Origin: Notolepis coatsorum
Lineage: Eukaryota > Chordata > Actinopteri > Aulopiformes > Paralepididae
Direction: 5' to 3'
DNA: 64,000 nt
NCBI GenBank assembly: GCA_963971535.1
Contig: OZ020593.1
Coordinates: forward strand, 37,537,931-37,601,930
Positions within the stretch are counted from its first letter, which is position 1. Each line of letters opens with the position of its first letter. A program made the translations under genes and the position numbers. This document shows positions 1-12,689 of the stretch, one piece after another. The notes under the pieces were generated by a model. It did not search any database and had not been told where the DNA came from. It saw nothing but the letters and a program-made list of their open reading frames with translations.

Positions 1-516
1 AATCCGTTATTTTTTTAGTACATGGTTTAAGTGGCCGCGATGTCCAGTGTGATGATAATAATGATGTGTGTAGCTGTAGCGGGACGGCCAGTCCCGATAT
101 TCAGACATGGCACGAGATTATGGGTCATTGTAATTACGAGGATTTACTGAAACTGCAAGTAGTGTCAGAGCCTGCATAGGCGGAGGGTGAGCTGGACATT
201 AGGGTAGGCTATTATGGGATGGACCTCGCGTGTAGCGCGCAACATTTTCTCACTTTATTATTGATTTATGGTCTGACCCTGCGGGGGGGCCCCGACATAT
301 TGCGCAACGCCACTGCCAGTGGGAGGCATAGTCTAGCAACGTTCAAGGCAGGGGAGGGAAGAATTGGAAATACGAAATTGGGATGGGAGAAAAATAGAAA
401 ATGGGGAGAAAAAGTGGATCGGAAAAGAAAAGCACTGTCCGTTCCGTATTTGCCTCGTTTTCTAGCGCTGACCCAGGCTGGAGGACAGAATTACCATAAC
501 GTTCCCACAGGCGATG
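1..516. other. No recognised feature
   Basis: I see no convincing gene, RNA or mobile-element end here. The segment runs into the LINE relic that becomes recognisable at about 517, so part of it may be more decayed sequence of the same element. Confidence 0.4.
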
Positions 517-1237
517 CGGTTTGGGACGTGCGACGTACAGCACAAGGTCGTCAAAGGAAAGAACCTGAAGGTCAGCACCAAGGTTGCCGTTTACAACGCA
601 GTATGTCTCTCCACTCTGCTCTATGGAGCAGAATGCTGGACCCCATACCGCCGGCACATCACCAACCTGGAGGCCTTCCACATCCGATGCCTACAGAGGA
701 TCCTCGGCCTGACCTGGGAATATCGGGTCCCCCACACAGACATCCTCAACAACACCAACTCAATCTGTATGGAGAGGACTTGGCGGGGCAGGCGGTGGTC
801 AGGCATACGAATGGTATGCCCTATCCAGCGAAGGTGTTTGTTGGCTACAGCTGCAGAGCCAACAAACACCTTCGCTGGATAGGGCATACCATTCGTATGC
901 CTGACCACCGCCTGCCCCGCCAAGTCCTCTATGGCCAACTGAGAGGAGCAAAGCGGGTTGCTGGAGGCAAAAAGAGACGCTTTAAGGACTATAACAGGGA
1001 CCTCCTAAAGTGTGCAAACATCAACACCACACAGCTTGAAACTCTGGCACTTGAGAGATCAGCCTGGCAAGTCACTTGTCCCACTGCAGTTTCCCAAATA
1101 CACCAAACCAACCAAGATCTGAGAGGCGAACACAACGACACGAGCGGGCGGCTGGCATCCCCCTGGTATCTGGCTTCCCTTGTGCCATCTGCGGATGGGT
1201 GTGCGGCTCAAGGATCGGACTCAACGCCCACAGGCTA
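517..1237 (+). mobile_element. LINE relic, C-terminal part of the reverse transcriptase ORF
   Basis: From about 517 the plus strand encodes the region after the RT catalytic domain of a fish non-LTR retrotransposon. Visible blocks are a segment with LSTLLYGAECWT and LEAFHIRCLQRILG, then after an interruption LRWIGHTIRMPDHRLP, VLYGQLRGAKR and KKRRFKD. This order is typical of the C-terminal region of widespread fish LINE RTs. The catalytic YxDD block is absent, so the copy is 5'-truncated. Between the two halves lies an inverted copy of the downstream block (773-846), which destroys the frame. Non-functional. I cannot assign the clade securely. Confidence 0.75.
773..930. repeat. Perfect 74-bp inverted duplication, 10-bp loop
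   Basis: Bases 773-846 are the exact reverse complement of 857-930, separated by ACAGCTGCAG. The right arm lies in the sense orientation of the surrounding LINE RT frame (RWIGHTIRMPDHRLPRQ region). The left arm is therefore the inverted extra copy. Zero mismatches indicate a recent fold-back event or a library or assembly chimera. Confidence 0.9.
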
Positions 1238-2379
1238 TATGGCCTCTAAATGATATCATGATATTTTTTGGCTATGTCACGATACACGATATACATCACG
1301 ATATTTTGACATTTCCTCTAAAGCACTTAAAAATGCTTGATTTAACCCTTTGAAGCATAGTCACGCCAACATGACGATTAAAATAGTCCCTGCAACATAT
1401 GTCTGCATTAAACCATGAAGATGCTTTCAAAAATAATTTAATTAAAAGTTTCCAAACATTTCTAAAAAGTCTACAGACACATTATTAACATCTAAGACAA
1501 TTTATATAAAAACTCTTGGGTGCCTAAGACTTTTGCACAGTACTGTGCACTGTTTTCTATCCACTTTAGCCAAAAGTACACACACACACACTACTGTGAG
1601 AAAATAATAATCTTTTTTATTATCTGCAATGTTATAACATCCTACTGGTAAACAAAACACTGTAAAGGTGTGTGTGCATCATCATCATATATATATTTAC
1701 TTTTTAATTGCATGAAACATTATGAAGTATTCTCTTATGCCGCTTTTCCACGGGCTGCATGGTACCTACTCGACTCTGTACTTCCCCCAATACCAATAGA
1801 TATATATAAAGACGGTACCCCCCCCCCCCCCGTCACTGTAGCTGGGGCGTCGTGACGTCATATGCAACGCGACACAAACGGACAATAATAGAGGATTTCG
1901 ATGCTAGCTATCAAGCTATGAATCCAGTGCCTTATTAGCTAATTTACGCTAGCCGCAATGCTAACGGTTAGAATGCAAGGCTACAACTAGTTCATCCGCC
2001 TCGGCGCCCCCATATTCCATTGCCGTTTCTGAATAAAACACGTAGGGCTAACGTTTAAACTCGCTAAACTCTCTCCACTTCTCTCACGCCCTGTTTCCTC
2101 CAAACAAACCTGTGGCACCACCTCTCCGTCTCTGGGTATGTGTGTGTGCGTGTGTGTATGTGCGTGTAAGTTGGGGCGAGTGTGTGTGCATTTTTTTCTG
2201 TGAGGGAGAGACGAGAGAGTAGAGCGCTGCGCCCAAGTAAGTCTCATCTCAGCCGCGGCGGCTTAGAAACTGACATGAGGGATTGTGAGAAACATCACAA
2301 TATCCACGATACGTTTAAAAAGTGTATCGTTAATGAACTGTACCCGATATTTATTTAACATTGTCATATCGCCCACCAC
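1238..2379. mobile_element. hAT-like non-autonomous element (GGGCGATATG family), interrupted
   Basis: The left part has the repeated motifs ATCATGATATTTTTTGGC, CACGATACACGATAT and CACGATATTTTGACA. The right part ends in GTATCGTTAATG and TGTCATATCGCCCACC. This matches the well-known fish hAT-type repeat whose ends read GGTGGGCGATATG. The left terminus is lost against the LINE relic. A separate MITE fragment (1738-1962) sits inside. There is no transposase ORF. Confidence 0.5.
1738..1962 (+). mobile_element. MITE fragment of the GCCGCTTTTCCAC family
   Basis: It starts ATGCCGCTTTTCCACGG and continues into GGTACCTACTCGACTC, a GC-rich segment with GTGACGTCA, then GCTAGCTATCAAGC and CCGCAATGCTAACGG. 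The same blocks occur at 11.32-12.32 kb, partly inverted, so the two are members of one family. This copy lacks its far end. A 14-C run lies at about 1819-1832. Confidence 0.55.
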
Positions 2380-2484
2380 TAACGAGAAGTGGAACCCCCC
2401 CCCCTATGCCTGCAGCAAGTGTTATCATCGAACACAATGGACAGCTAAGTAGGTCTCTCTGTCTCTGTATGTTTTACTGGATTT

Positions 2485-2675
2485 CCTCTCTGGTTTTCCA
2501 GCTCCAGCTCTGTGAAAAGGACATCAGAGTCTCAGAGCAAGGCCTGGAGCGCTCAGAGTGAGGCTGAGGATCTGATCGCCACCAACCAGAAGATGTGGAG
2601 GACACCTGGACGACCAGGCTGATGCTGAACTGGAGCTGAACCAAGATATTTCCAACATTGTGCAATTTTACTAAA
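2485..2675 (+). pseudogene. Decayed exon-like coiled-coil segment
   Basis: A pyrimidine-rich stretch ending TTTTCCAG at about 2500 looks like a splice acceptor. It is followed by short open stretches in different frames that read like one helical protein: LQLCEKDIRVSEQGLE, then AEDLIATNQKMW, then DDQADAELELNQDISNIVQ and a stop. The frame changes at least twice, so if this was an exon it is broken. I do not recognise the parent gene. It may instead be chance. Confidence 0.25.
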
Positions 2676-2688
2676 TATAGACTATTAA

Positions 2689-3475
2689 CACATTAACTGC
2701 CACGCTTATATCCATCAATGTTTGATCACTGCCACCAGTCTAAGCCTATGGAGATGTTTACCTTCTTTGCAGGGCTATAACTTTTTTAAATTGTATTGCT
2801 AAATTGACATTACTATGGCCCATTCAACATCGATTATCTATCGTTCAGGATGTAGGAACGTTTTACTTTTTCATTCACACATTCATACAAAAATACTGTC
2901 TAGAATATAAATATGTTTTTATCGTTTTCTGCAGTAATTCCTAGAACGTGAGATATAGGCATAAATGCATATATAGATTATCAAATGCCGTTTGATACCG
3001 ATCCACTCTATATTAAAAATGTCAACTGTACATGGTCCTAAACGTTATGACTGATCATGCGCGGGTGAACGGTGGAGGGGGGGGTCGTTTATAATTCCGT
3101 GATCGTCCTTAAATGCTTCATGTAGTATGGGTGATATATAGATCAGAGCAGTTTGTATGGATAATAATAAACAAACAGGCTGAAAGTAACGTCAGTCTCC
3201 TCTTACCGTTGGGCGGTGACACTGGAGCAAAAAGATCCCAGTTATTTGATGGGGATCGAGGCGATCCATTTCCGGTTTGTATAATAATAATAACAGCCCA
3301 AATCATGTCGAATATTGAGTTATGGCAGCGATCGCTACACATGGACGTGTGTCTTGAGTCCCGCAACGATAAGCGAGTGGCCGGACGTATTTAGGAGACG
3401 CACCGATATCCAACCGGCATTTCCGGTTTGGCAACTCGCCGATCATCCACCAGGTGGCAGTATTGAAGCGTTGCA
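2689..3475. mobile_element. Degenerate piggyBac-like element, related to 20089-21007
   Basis: The left side is TTAA (2685-2688) followed by CACATTAACTGCCACGC. The right side has CACCAGGTGGCAGTATTGAA. Both resemble the ends of the better preserved copy at 20089-21007 (TTAA, CACTTTCTATGCCAC; CACCTGGTGGCACTGAAAG, TTAA). The right TTAA has decayed here. There is no transposase. Confidence 0.4.
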
Positions 3476-3564
3476 GAGTTGTGGCGAGTCCCACAGCATC
3501 AGACCAGCCTCCGTGAGGGAAATATGAATACCATGGCGAAAATATGAAATATGATCAAAATAAC

Positions 3565-4625
3565 GTCAGGAAATATACTCCAAATACAATCAAAATACAA
3601 CTCCCAAACATTCCTGTAAACATGTGACCTGTGTATATACCACGTCTCCCAGTCACACAAGTCACACAAGTCTCCCAGTCACACAAGTCTCCCAGTCACA
3701 CAAGTCTCCCAGACACACAAGTCTCCCAGTCACACAAGTCTCCCAGTCACACAAGTCTCCGAGTCACACAAGTCTCCCAGTCACACAAGTCTCCCAGAGA
3801 CACAAGTCTCCAAGTCACATGAGTCTCCCAGTCACACAAGTGACTGTGTGACTGGGAGACTTGTGTGACTGGCAGATTTGTGTGACTGGGAGACTTGTGT
3901 GACTGGGAGACTCATCTGACTGGGAGACTTGTGTGTCTGGGAGACTTGTGTGACTGGGAGACTTGTGTGATTTGTGTGACTGGGAGACTTGTGTGACTGG
4001 GAGACTCATGTGCCTGGGACACTTGTGTGTCTGGGAGACTTGTGTGACTGGGAGACTTGTGTGACTGGGACTTGTGTGACTTGGAGACTTGTGTGACTTG
4101 TATGACTGAGAGACTCGTGTGACTTGTGTGACTGGGATATGTGGTAAATACACAGGTCACAACATGTTTACAGGAAAGTTTGGGAGTCTCCAAGTCACAC
4201 GAGTCCCAGTCACACAAGTCTCCCAGTCACACAAGTCTCCCAGACACACAAGTCTCCCAGGCACATGAGTCTCCCAGTCACACAAGTCTCCCAGTCACAC
4301 AAGTCACACGAGTCTCCCAGTCACACAAGTCTCCAAGTCACTTGTGTGACTGGGAGACTCATGTGACTTGGAGACTTGTGTGTCTGGGAGACTTGTGTGT
4401 CTGGGAGACTTGTGTGACTCGGAAACTTGTGTGACTGGGAGACTTGTGTGTCTGGGAGACTTGTGTGACTGGGAGACTTGTGTGACTGGGAGACTTGTGT
4501 GACTTGTGTGACTGGGAGACTCGTGTGACTTGTGTGACTGGGAGATGTGGTATATACACAGGTCACATGTTTACAGGAATGTTTGGGAGTTGTATTTTGA
4601 TTGTATTTGGAGTATATTTCCTGAC
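3565..4625. mobile_element. Fold-back element with long terminal inverted repeats
   Basis: About 90 bp at 3565-3655 (beginning GTCAGGAAATATACTCC) is repeated as its reverse complement at 4535-4625. A third, partial copy of the inner part of the terminal repeat lies at 4137-4190. Everything between is a 17-bp minisatellite whose orientation flips four times. There is no coding capacity and no clear target duplication. Confidence 0.8.
3654..4545. repeat. 17-bp minisatellite in four alternating-orientation blocks
   Basis: The unit is CAGTCACACAAGTCTCC with point variants. It runs forward at about 3654-3840, inverted at 3842-4140, forward at 4186-4341 and inverted at 4342-4545. The switch points (about 3841 and 4342) are near-perfect dyads. 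Because 17 is not a multiple of 3, three units give a 17-residue peptide period. This explains the long apparent ORFs here, which I do not regard as genes. Confidence 0.9.
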
Positions 4626-4664
4626 TGTAGTGAACTAGGCTAAATGTCTGCCCCACTTCTAGTG

Positions 4665-4803
4665 ATGAAGCTAGGCTAACTGTCCAGGCGTTCCCTAAGC
4701 CCAATGCATGCAGAGAGACAAAAAAGGTATGTATATTCTTGTCTAACTCCAGGGAAGATGTTAAATAAGCTAATTTCCCAAAATGTTGGAGTTTTCCTTT
4801 AAG
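4665..4803. mobile_element. Half of a fold-back MITE related to 25930-26275
   Basis: It contains GAAGCTAGGCTAACTG, TGCAGAGAGACAA and the end AATAAGCTAATTTCCCAAAA followed by TTGGAGTTTTCCTTTAA. These are the same blocks as in the complete fold-back MITE at 25.9 kb. Only one arm is recognisable here. Confidence 0.55.
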
Positions 4804-5989
4804 AACTGCTGCCTGATGTACAAAATATGACATAACTTGACACCACCTCCACTCTGCAATCAAGTCCATTTTCGCTCCTCTGTAACTGGTGCTACTGGAT
4901 GGGGAAGCCAGAGTCACCAGTGGGACAGCCAGAGGAGACTGCGAAATCCCGCTTAGAAAGAGCGTATTTTTGTCTTATAAAACAGCGCCTTAGTGGAATA
5001 AAATCCCACAGAACAGAGAGTCCATTTCATTCAACGCCTTCAAGTGTAATCTTAGGAATTGGTTGATAGATAATGAAATATGTGAACACTGATGTGTATT
5101 AGTGGTCTGCAAGGGCCTTGAAATAAAGCCCGAGCCCTGCCCGAGCCCGTGAACTTCAGGCCCTGTCCGAAAATAAGCCTGACTGTAAATAATATTTTAA
5201 GCCCTAGCCCGCGTGAAAACCAGAAAAAAATATTATTATTATTATTAAAATATAATCTTTTTTGTATTTGTTTTAAATATTCTAAACACTTTATATATTA
5301 ACTTAATAAATAAACAAAAACTAAAATGTCCAATAGGTCTGCCTAAATAACGCATATCACGCTGAAAACTAAGAAGCATTTATGCCTCCCTCCCAGTGCT
5401 CGCTTATAGAGCAGCCTCGTAAAACGTATTGAAGGCTATAGAATCTTCTTTGACACACACACACACGACACACAATAGCCTACTCAGTCACTATACAAAC
5501 AGAAATCAGATTTCGAGCAGAGCAACATATGAAAAGCACAACAAAACAGGTAGTGACCCAGCAAATAATAAACATCACTCACCACGACGTCAGCAACGCG
5601 TTGAACAACTTTAACAAAACTTCTCCAACTGGCTACATACATCCAAGTACAAATAAAACGTTCGCCAACTGGCTATATTCCAACACAACCAATCGAGTTG
5701 TCCCCGGCCTGAGTTCTCCTGCGCGCTGCGGTAATTACATCCAAATGTTTCTCTGATGACAGCTTGGCGCAAAAGAGAAAGCGAATCTTAAGGAAAACGA
5801 AGGTTATCCTATATATATTGTGTATACTATGTGGGGATTGAACTGTGTATATTGCAAGGGTTAAATTATGTATGTTATTGCTAATGTGTTTGTACTTGTG
5901 TTTTAATCTTTTTTGTACTAGGTACTAGCCATTATTTCTGGCAGGGGGGACTGCCAATGGAAACTAGCCGTTTGGCTACAATTCGGTAC
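4804..5989. other. Mostly unassigned; part of a GC-clustered MITE
   Basis: From about 5107 to 5220 the sequence AAGCCCGAGCCCTGCCCGAGCCC resembles the end of a common fish hAT-type repeat. The rest (short ATT runs at 5231-5246, AT-rich DNA) holds nothing I can name. Confidence 0.35.
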
Positions 5990-6074
5990 ATTTAGATTCT
6001 ATTTTATAAAATGTTCGTTAATGTACGTTGTCCCTCTCTAACAAATACATTTAAACTGAAACTGAAACTGAACA
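5990..6074 (+). mobile_element. LINE 3' tail with TGAAAC repeats
   Basis: The sequence TGTACGTTGTCCCTCTCTAA followed by CAAATACATTTAAACTGAAACTGAAACTGAAC resembles fish LINE 3' ends, which terminate in short tandem repeats. Only the end is present. Confidence 0.4.
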
Positions 6075-6130
6075 TGAGGGCCAGGATCAATGATCTGGAG
6101 GTGAACACTTTGACCCTTGAAGGTAGAGAC

Positions 6131-7640
<1,510 letters not shown>

Positions 7641-7837
7641 CATCCTGATTAGAATCTGTTGCTGAATTTTTAAGTAGTCAATTTAAAGAAGTAAACTTTA
7701 AATAATATAAATGTATTTCCATGGCACTTTTTCGAGTGCCATACTCCTAAAGTGCTTTACAATGGAATAACTAGGTAAGGGGTTAGTGTAGTCAATGGAA
7801 TCTAGGTAATGGTCCTCACAGGTACAGTAATGCGTGT

Positions 7838-8005
<168 letters not shown>

Positions 8006-8281
8006 GTATGTGAAGTGAAATCCCCCTATCTCATCCAAATGGCACCTCCCTACGATCATAAACATATGTCTTCCTTATCAACCTCCAACCCCCCCACACA
8101 CCACATGCACACAGAACGCACAAATCCATCTCCATCACACACTTCCTTTGGACAACATTATCACAATGACTTTGCCAACTTGGCAATCGTTTCCTCATTC
8201 CGTTATTCCCATAGCATACAGTACAACCTGAAAAAACATGTCTGCTTCCAACCCTACAGTATGCTGACCTTAGGCCTGGAT

Positions 8282-8412
8282 GCTGGACAAGGTGGAGGCA
8301 AAGATACTCCTCCCTAAAAGAAGACAACATGTTAAAAACCTGCCTGGGTGCTGGACAAGGTGGAGGCACAGATACTCTCCTAAAAGAAGATAGCACATTA
8401 AAAGCTGCACCA
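8282..8412. repeat. Two-copy tandem duplication, 68-bp period
   Basis: GCTGGACAAGGTGGAGGCA begins at 8282 and again at 8350. Each is followed by AGATACTC and CTAAAAGAAGA. The copies differ by a few substitutions and a small indel. Confidence 0.85.
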
Positions 8413-8615
8413 GTGGGATGGGAATGGAACAGTTCCTGTCTCCTAGGTGGGCAGGACTTTTACACAGGTGCCACCATATTGTTAACATCGTGAGATTGCT
8501 GGACAAATCTCAAACAAAATAGTTTTTTCACTAGATGAAACCATCAATTCAGTGTAAAATGTTCAGAGGTGCGTGGTATGATGTGTATCTATTGGGAGAT
8601 ATGTGATATGATGTG

Positions 8616-8894
8616 CAGGGGTGTAGCTCCAGATTCTGGGCCCCATGAAAGAATGTATCTTGTAGGCCCCCAGTGAATGCGAGCGCGCGTAAGCGCGCGT
8701 TGCGGAAAAAAATTTGGCAATTTTTTTATTGATGAAAACGCATAATATGGTTTTTTACCTATACATTCGGATCAGCAGTTCAGCACCTGCACTGTTGGTG
8801 GGTGAGCCTAGTAAAGGATGTCGCATTGCGTTCATCTTCAATGAATGGACCAATGCAATAGTCTACCCAAAGCCCCCCCTCTCTCTCTATATAT

Positions 8895-8972
<78 letters not shown>

Positions 8973-9116
8973 CAGAAACAAACATAGTATCAATGAGAGC
9001 ATCAATAATACACCTGAGTGATGTCTAGTAAAAAAAAAAGAAAAAAATTTGGGGGCCCCCCCAGTGCTGGGCCCTTGGAATCATCCTAAGCTACCCCCCC
9101 CCCAGCTACGCCCCTG
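8616..9116. mobile_element. hAT-like MITE with 8-bp target duplication
   Basis: The element begins CAGGGGTGTAGCTCC and ends GGCCC-rich DNA plus CAGCTACGCCCCTG, giving imperfect terminal inverted repeats of the CAGGGGYGTAGCT type. It is flanked on both sides by ATGATGTG (8608-8615 and 9117-9124). An 8-bp duplication and CA...TG ends are characteristic of hAT transposons. It has no transposase and is therefore non-autonomous. It contains a (CA)n tract (about 8897-8970). Confidence 0.85.
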
Positions 9117-9208
9117 ATGATGTGTATCTATTGGGAGGTACGTGGTATGATGTGTATATATTTGGAGGTGCGTGGTGTGAAAACATCTGGAAAGCATTGC
9201 TGTAGAGC

Positions 9209-9342
9209 AGGGGGTAGGCAACCCTAGGCACGCGTGCCTGCATAGGTTAAAAATGTACAATGCATGGAATATTGTTGAGGCACACTAGTTACAACTATAT
9301 TTCAAACAGGCACTCCATGTTAAAAAGGTTGCTGACCCCCTG
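9209..9342. mobile_element. Short hAT-like MITE (134 bp) with 8-bp target duplication
   Basis: Ends are CAGGGGGTAGGCAACC and GGTTGCTGACCCCCTG, inverted repeats of each other. Identical CTGTAGAG octamers flank it at 9201-9208 and 9343-9350. There is no coding capacity. Confidence 0.85.
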
Positions 9343-9350
9343 CTGTAGAG

Positions 9351-10555
9351 GATGATGTAGCTGACACTAAAAGACAGTCAGATATTTCTCTAAGGTTAAG
9401 AATTTCGCTCAGATACAGAAATGTTGTCTGAAACAGGTGAAAGTCTTGCTGTATTATCCTTGACGTAAAGGGAGAGCTGAGACTGATTTAAAGGAACGGT
9501 TCAGGATTCCAACGAGTCGACGATCTGTATGTATCACTTACAACACATCAGCCTGCAGTTCTCAAATTCACACTTTGTTCACACAATTCTGAGATGAAAA
9601 TAAAGGTTGTCACAGATGCGTAGGGTAAAGTGTGAAGCAGTTTCAGTAAAGCCACATGCATCTTCTGATAGCACACTCCTACGCAGAGGCAGTTTCACTG
9701 TCAATCATCTCTGCTCCAAGAGGAAGTAAACTAACCACTGCTCTACTTACGCTTATTTTATTTTATTATTTATATTCGTAATTTTTTTTTCTTCTTATTG
9801 TATTAAATTACATTCTATGAACTGTTCCCTTCTATCTTTTTGACCCTACTTTAGAAATCCGTTGATGATATAAACTTTACACATGCATTTCCTTTCAAAC
9901 TAATTTGGGTTTCCTTGCTGTATCATTTGTTGTGGTGTGATATGTGTAACTGGGGGCACTTGGGGCAGAGCTCTCTTTCAGGCTGCGTGACGTACGGATG
10001 TGGAGCTCTGCATAGGGGTGTGTCCTGACTCAGGCTTCTGGACAATTAGGGAAGCTGTCAGGGAAAGGCCTGTATGCCTCATTGGCCGCCGCGGTTGTCA
10101 GTCACACTCAAGTAAGAGGGCCAGATCAGAGAAACACAAGTAGATGAAAACAATGCAAAAGGATGCAGAACAGCTTATTATTTAGCAATTTACCTATCTC
10201 AAGCCCCACCCCTATTTTCTTGATCCTCCAATCCCAACTAATTGACTTTGTTTGTCCGAGGAAGAAGAAACAGTTGTGATCATGAGTCATTCATCAATGT
10301 TATTCAATGAATCCTGATATCAGCAACACAAGTTGTAAGGGCATAGGAGGTAAACAAGTCCACATTCAGTGCCCTGTGCCCTACTGTATCATAGAGGAAC
10401 TATGTAACCTGACTTGTCTAACTCATCTGGTATGATCTGAACCAACAGGAGATGAATGGAGACTCTGTGAGTAAAGGTCAAAGGTTGTCCAACCGTGTAC
10501 TTAAACTGTATGCTGAATACCAATTGTCACTCATAATATAATATCATATGCTCTC
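9351..10555. other. No gene seen; one MITE-related patch
   Basis: Intron-like AT-rich DNA. At 10197-10240 the block TTTTCTTGATCCTCCAATC is shared with the inverted-repeat element at 28966-29075. Nothing else is recognised. Confidence 0.45.
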
Positions 10556-10623
10556 TAGTCTCTCATTCTCTCATTATCTCTCTCTCTCCTCTCTCTCTCT
10601 CTCTCTTTCTCTCTCTGGCTCAC

Positions 10624-10666
<43 letters not shown>

Positions 10667-10672
10667 CTCTCT

Positions 10673-10712
<40 letters not shown>
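10556..10712. repeat. (CT)n microsatellite
   Basis: Imperfect CT tract of about 155 bp. It is followed by two telomere-like CCCTAA units (about 10714-10727). Confidence 0.9.
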
Positions 10713-10715
<3 letters not shown>

Positions 10716-10795
10716 ACCCTAACCCTCTATCACAATACGCCCACGGCTGAGCTAACAAGAGGTAAAAAGGGAAGCCCCAGCCACGCACATACACG

Positions 10796-10798
<3 letters not shown>

Positions 10799-10833
<35 letters not shown>

Positions 10834-10836
10834 ACA

Positions 10837-10908
<72 letters not shown>

Positions 10909-10975
10909 GGAGAGAGAGAGAGAGATGTGGTGAGAGACAGAGAGAGGATGTGGTGAGAGAGATGTGGTGAGGAGA
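10799..10975. repeat. Compound (CA)n-(GA)n microsatellite
   Basis: CA repeats to about 10852 pass directly into GA repeats. GATGTGGTGAGAGA units follow at the right end. Confidence 0.9.
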
Positions 10976-11320
10976 TGAAACAGGTAATGGGGTCAGAGAA
11001 CATTATCATTCCTCAGACTAATGGGTATATTCTCATGACGGTCATTTGTGTTTGTGTGTGCGTGTCCCATACACACTGACTCGAGGCAGATTTAATATTT
11101 AATTTGTTCCACGACCCACGTCTGCACACAGCTATAGGCATTTTACCTCATCTGATAAAAAAGAGCAGGAAATATTATCTCAACTAATCCAGCTTCCCTA
11201 TGATTTGCAGAAAAGAGGATTGTAGTCTTTATGTCAGTTTTAGATTATGTATTGTCATTTATAGAAACACTGCCTTGTCCACTCTTTTACTCCTAGACAT
11301 GTCATCATTCTGCTCGTATG

Positions 11321-12322
11321 GCGCTTCTTTCCACTGCATGGTACCTTACTGTGCCTTTTCAGTTTTTCCATTGCCGAAATTTGCAGATGGCACCTGGTAC
11401 CCGGGTACTTTTTTTAGTACCTGCTTTGTCAAGGTTCCAAGCGGGTAGAACGGGTACCAAAAAGAAACACTGATTGGTCAGAAGAGAGAATCATCACTAC
11501 GTCATCATTGCACACTACACAGGGGGGTGTCCTGCACAAAAACACAAACCTGCCATCCTTTAAATAGCCTCGCAAATACTAAACATTAGCATTCATTATT
11601 TGTTTTCAGCGAGACAAAGTGCAATAACAAAAAAATATACATTCACAGTGTATTCTGCCTCAGTTATTGATGAAACAAAACCAACAGCAACACAATTTAC
11701 CACCAAGAACAAAGAGTTTTAGTCTCACAAAAACGATCCGCAAATTGTATTAGCTTATGTGCTTATGTGACTCGGATTTCCCATTAGAACCGTTAGCATT
11801 GCGGCTAGCGTACATTAGCAATAAGGCACTGGTTTCATAGCTAGCTTCGATATGTGTGTGTGTGTGTCGCGTTGAAGGTGACGTCACAGCTCCCTCCNNN
11901 NNNNNNNNNNNNNNNNNNNNNNNNNNNNNNNNNNNNNNNNNNNNNNNNNNNNNNNNNNNNNNNNNNNNNNNNNNNNNNNNNNNNNNNNNNNNNNNNNNNN
12001 NNNNNNNNNNNNNNNNNNNNNNNNNNNNNNNNNNNNNNNNNNNNNNNNNNNNNNNNNNNNNNNNNNNNNNNNNNNNNNNNNNNNNNNNNNNNNNNNNGTA
12101 CATTAGCTAAAAGGCACTGGTTTCATAGCTAGCTTCGATATGTGTGTGTGTGTGTGTGTGTGTGTGTCGCGTTGAAGGTGACGTCACAGACAGCTCCCTA
12201 TATGATGACCAGCTACACTGACAGGGGGGTACTACCTGCAGTGGAAGTACCCGGTACCAATATTGTGAGTAGAGTCGAGTAGAGTTGAGTCAAGTAGGTA
12301 CCATGCAGTGGAAAAGCGGCAT
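11321..12322. mobile_element. MITE of the GCCGCTTTTCCAC family, containing an assembly gap
   Basis: The left end reads GCGCTTCTTTCCACTGCATGGTACC. The right end is its reverse complement (GGTACCATGCAGTGGAAAAG, then CGGC). Internal blocks match the fragment at 1738-1962. The nested ends enclose a 200-N gap. The same roughly 90-bp segment appears on both sides of that gap, so the true length is uncertain. Confidence 0.7.
11898..12097. other. Assembly gap, 200 N
   Basis: Exactly 200 N. Two such gaps of the same length in this window imply a placeholder and not a measured size. Confidence 0.99.
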
Positions 12323-12689
12323 TAGATTCATTCCTGGTGATAGTCCCACAAGTTCATTTTTGATTTATTTAACCAGGAAGTCCCATTGAGATACAAGATC
12401 GGTTTGGGAGAGGGAGGTATGGGGTTTAGATTGTGTGTTGTGAAGTTTAGACTTCAGAGAGGGAGAGTAAAGTACAGAAAAAAGGTACCGTTGGGTACCG
12501 GTATCGATTCCCAGGTAAAAAGAAACATTTTCAGGCTCGGTGTCCTGAAAAGACCCACCGCGTAGGCCAGATGCAAGCCGCATTTTACAATAAACCTCTG
12601 TGGGGCTGTTAAAAAACAAAACTATAATCGCAAATTTAATCGCAATCGCAATATCGTGCAGCCCTACTGCACTTGGTACTGTAAGTCTG

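Noticed and set aside
3624-4917. CRISPR-like array of short repeats, or HTSLPVTQVSQSHK-type proteins
   Set aside because: Units are contiguous 17-mers without unique spacers, the orientation flips, and the setting is eukaryotic. The peptides are by-products of the 17-bp period.
11750-12132. Open frames running through N bases
   Set aside because: They are artefacts of unresolved gap sequence.
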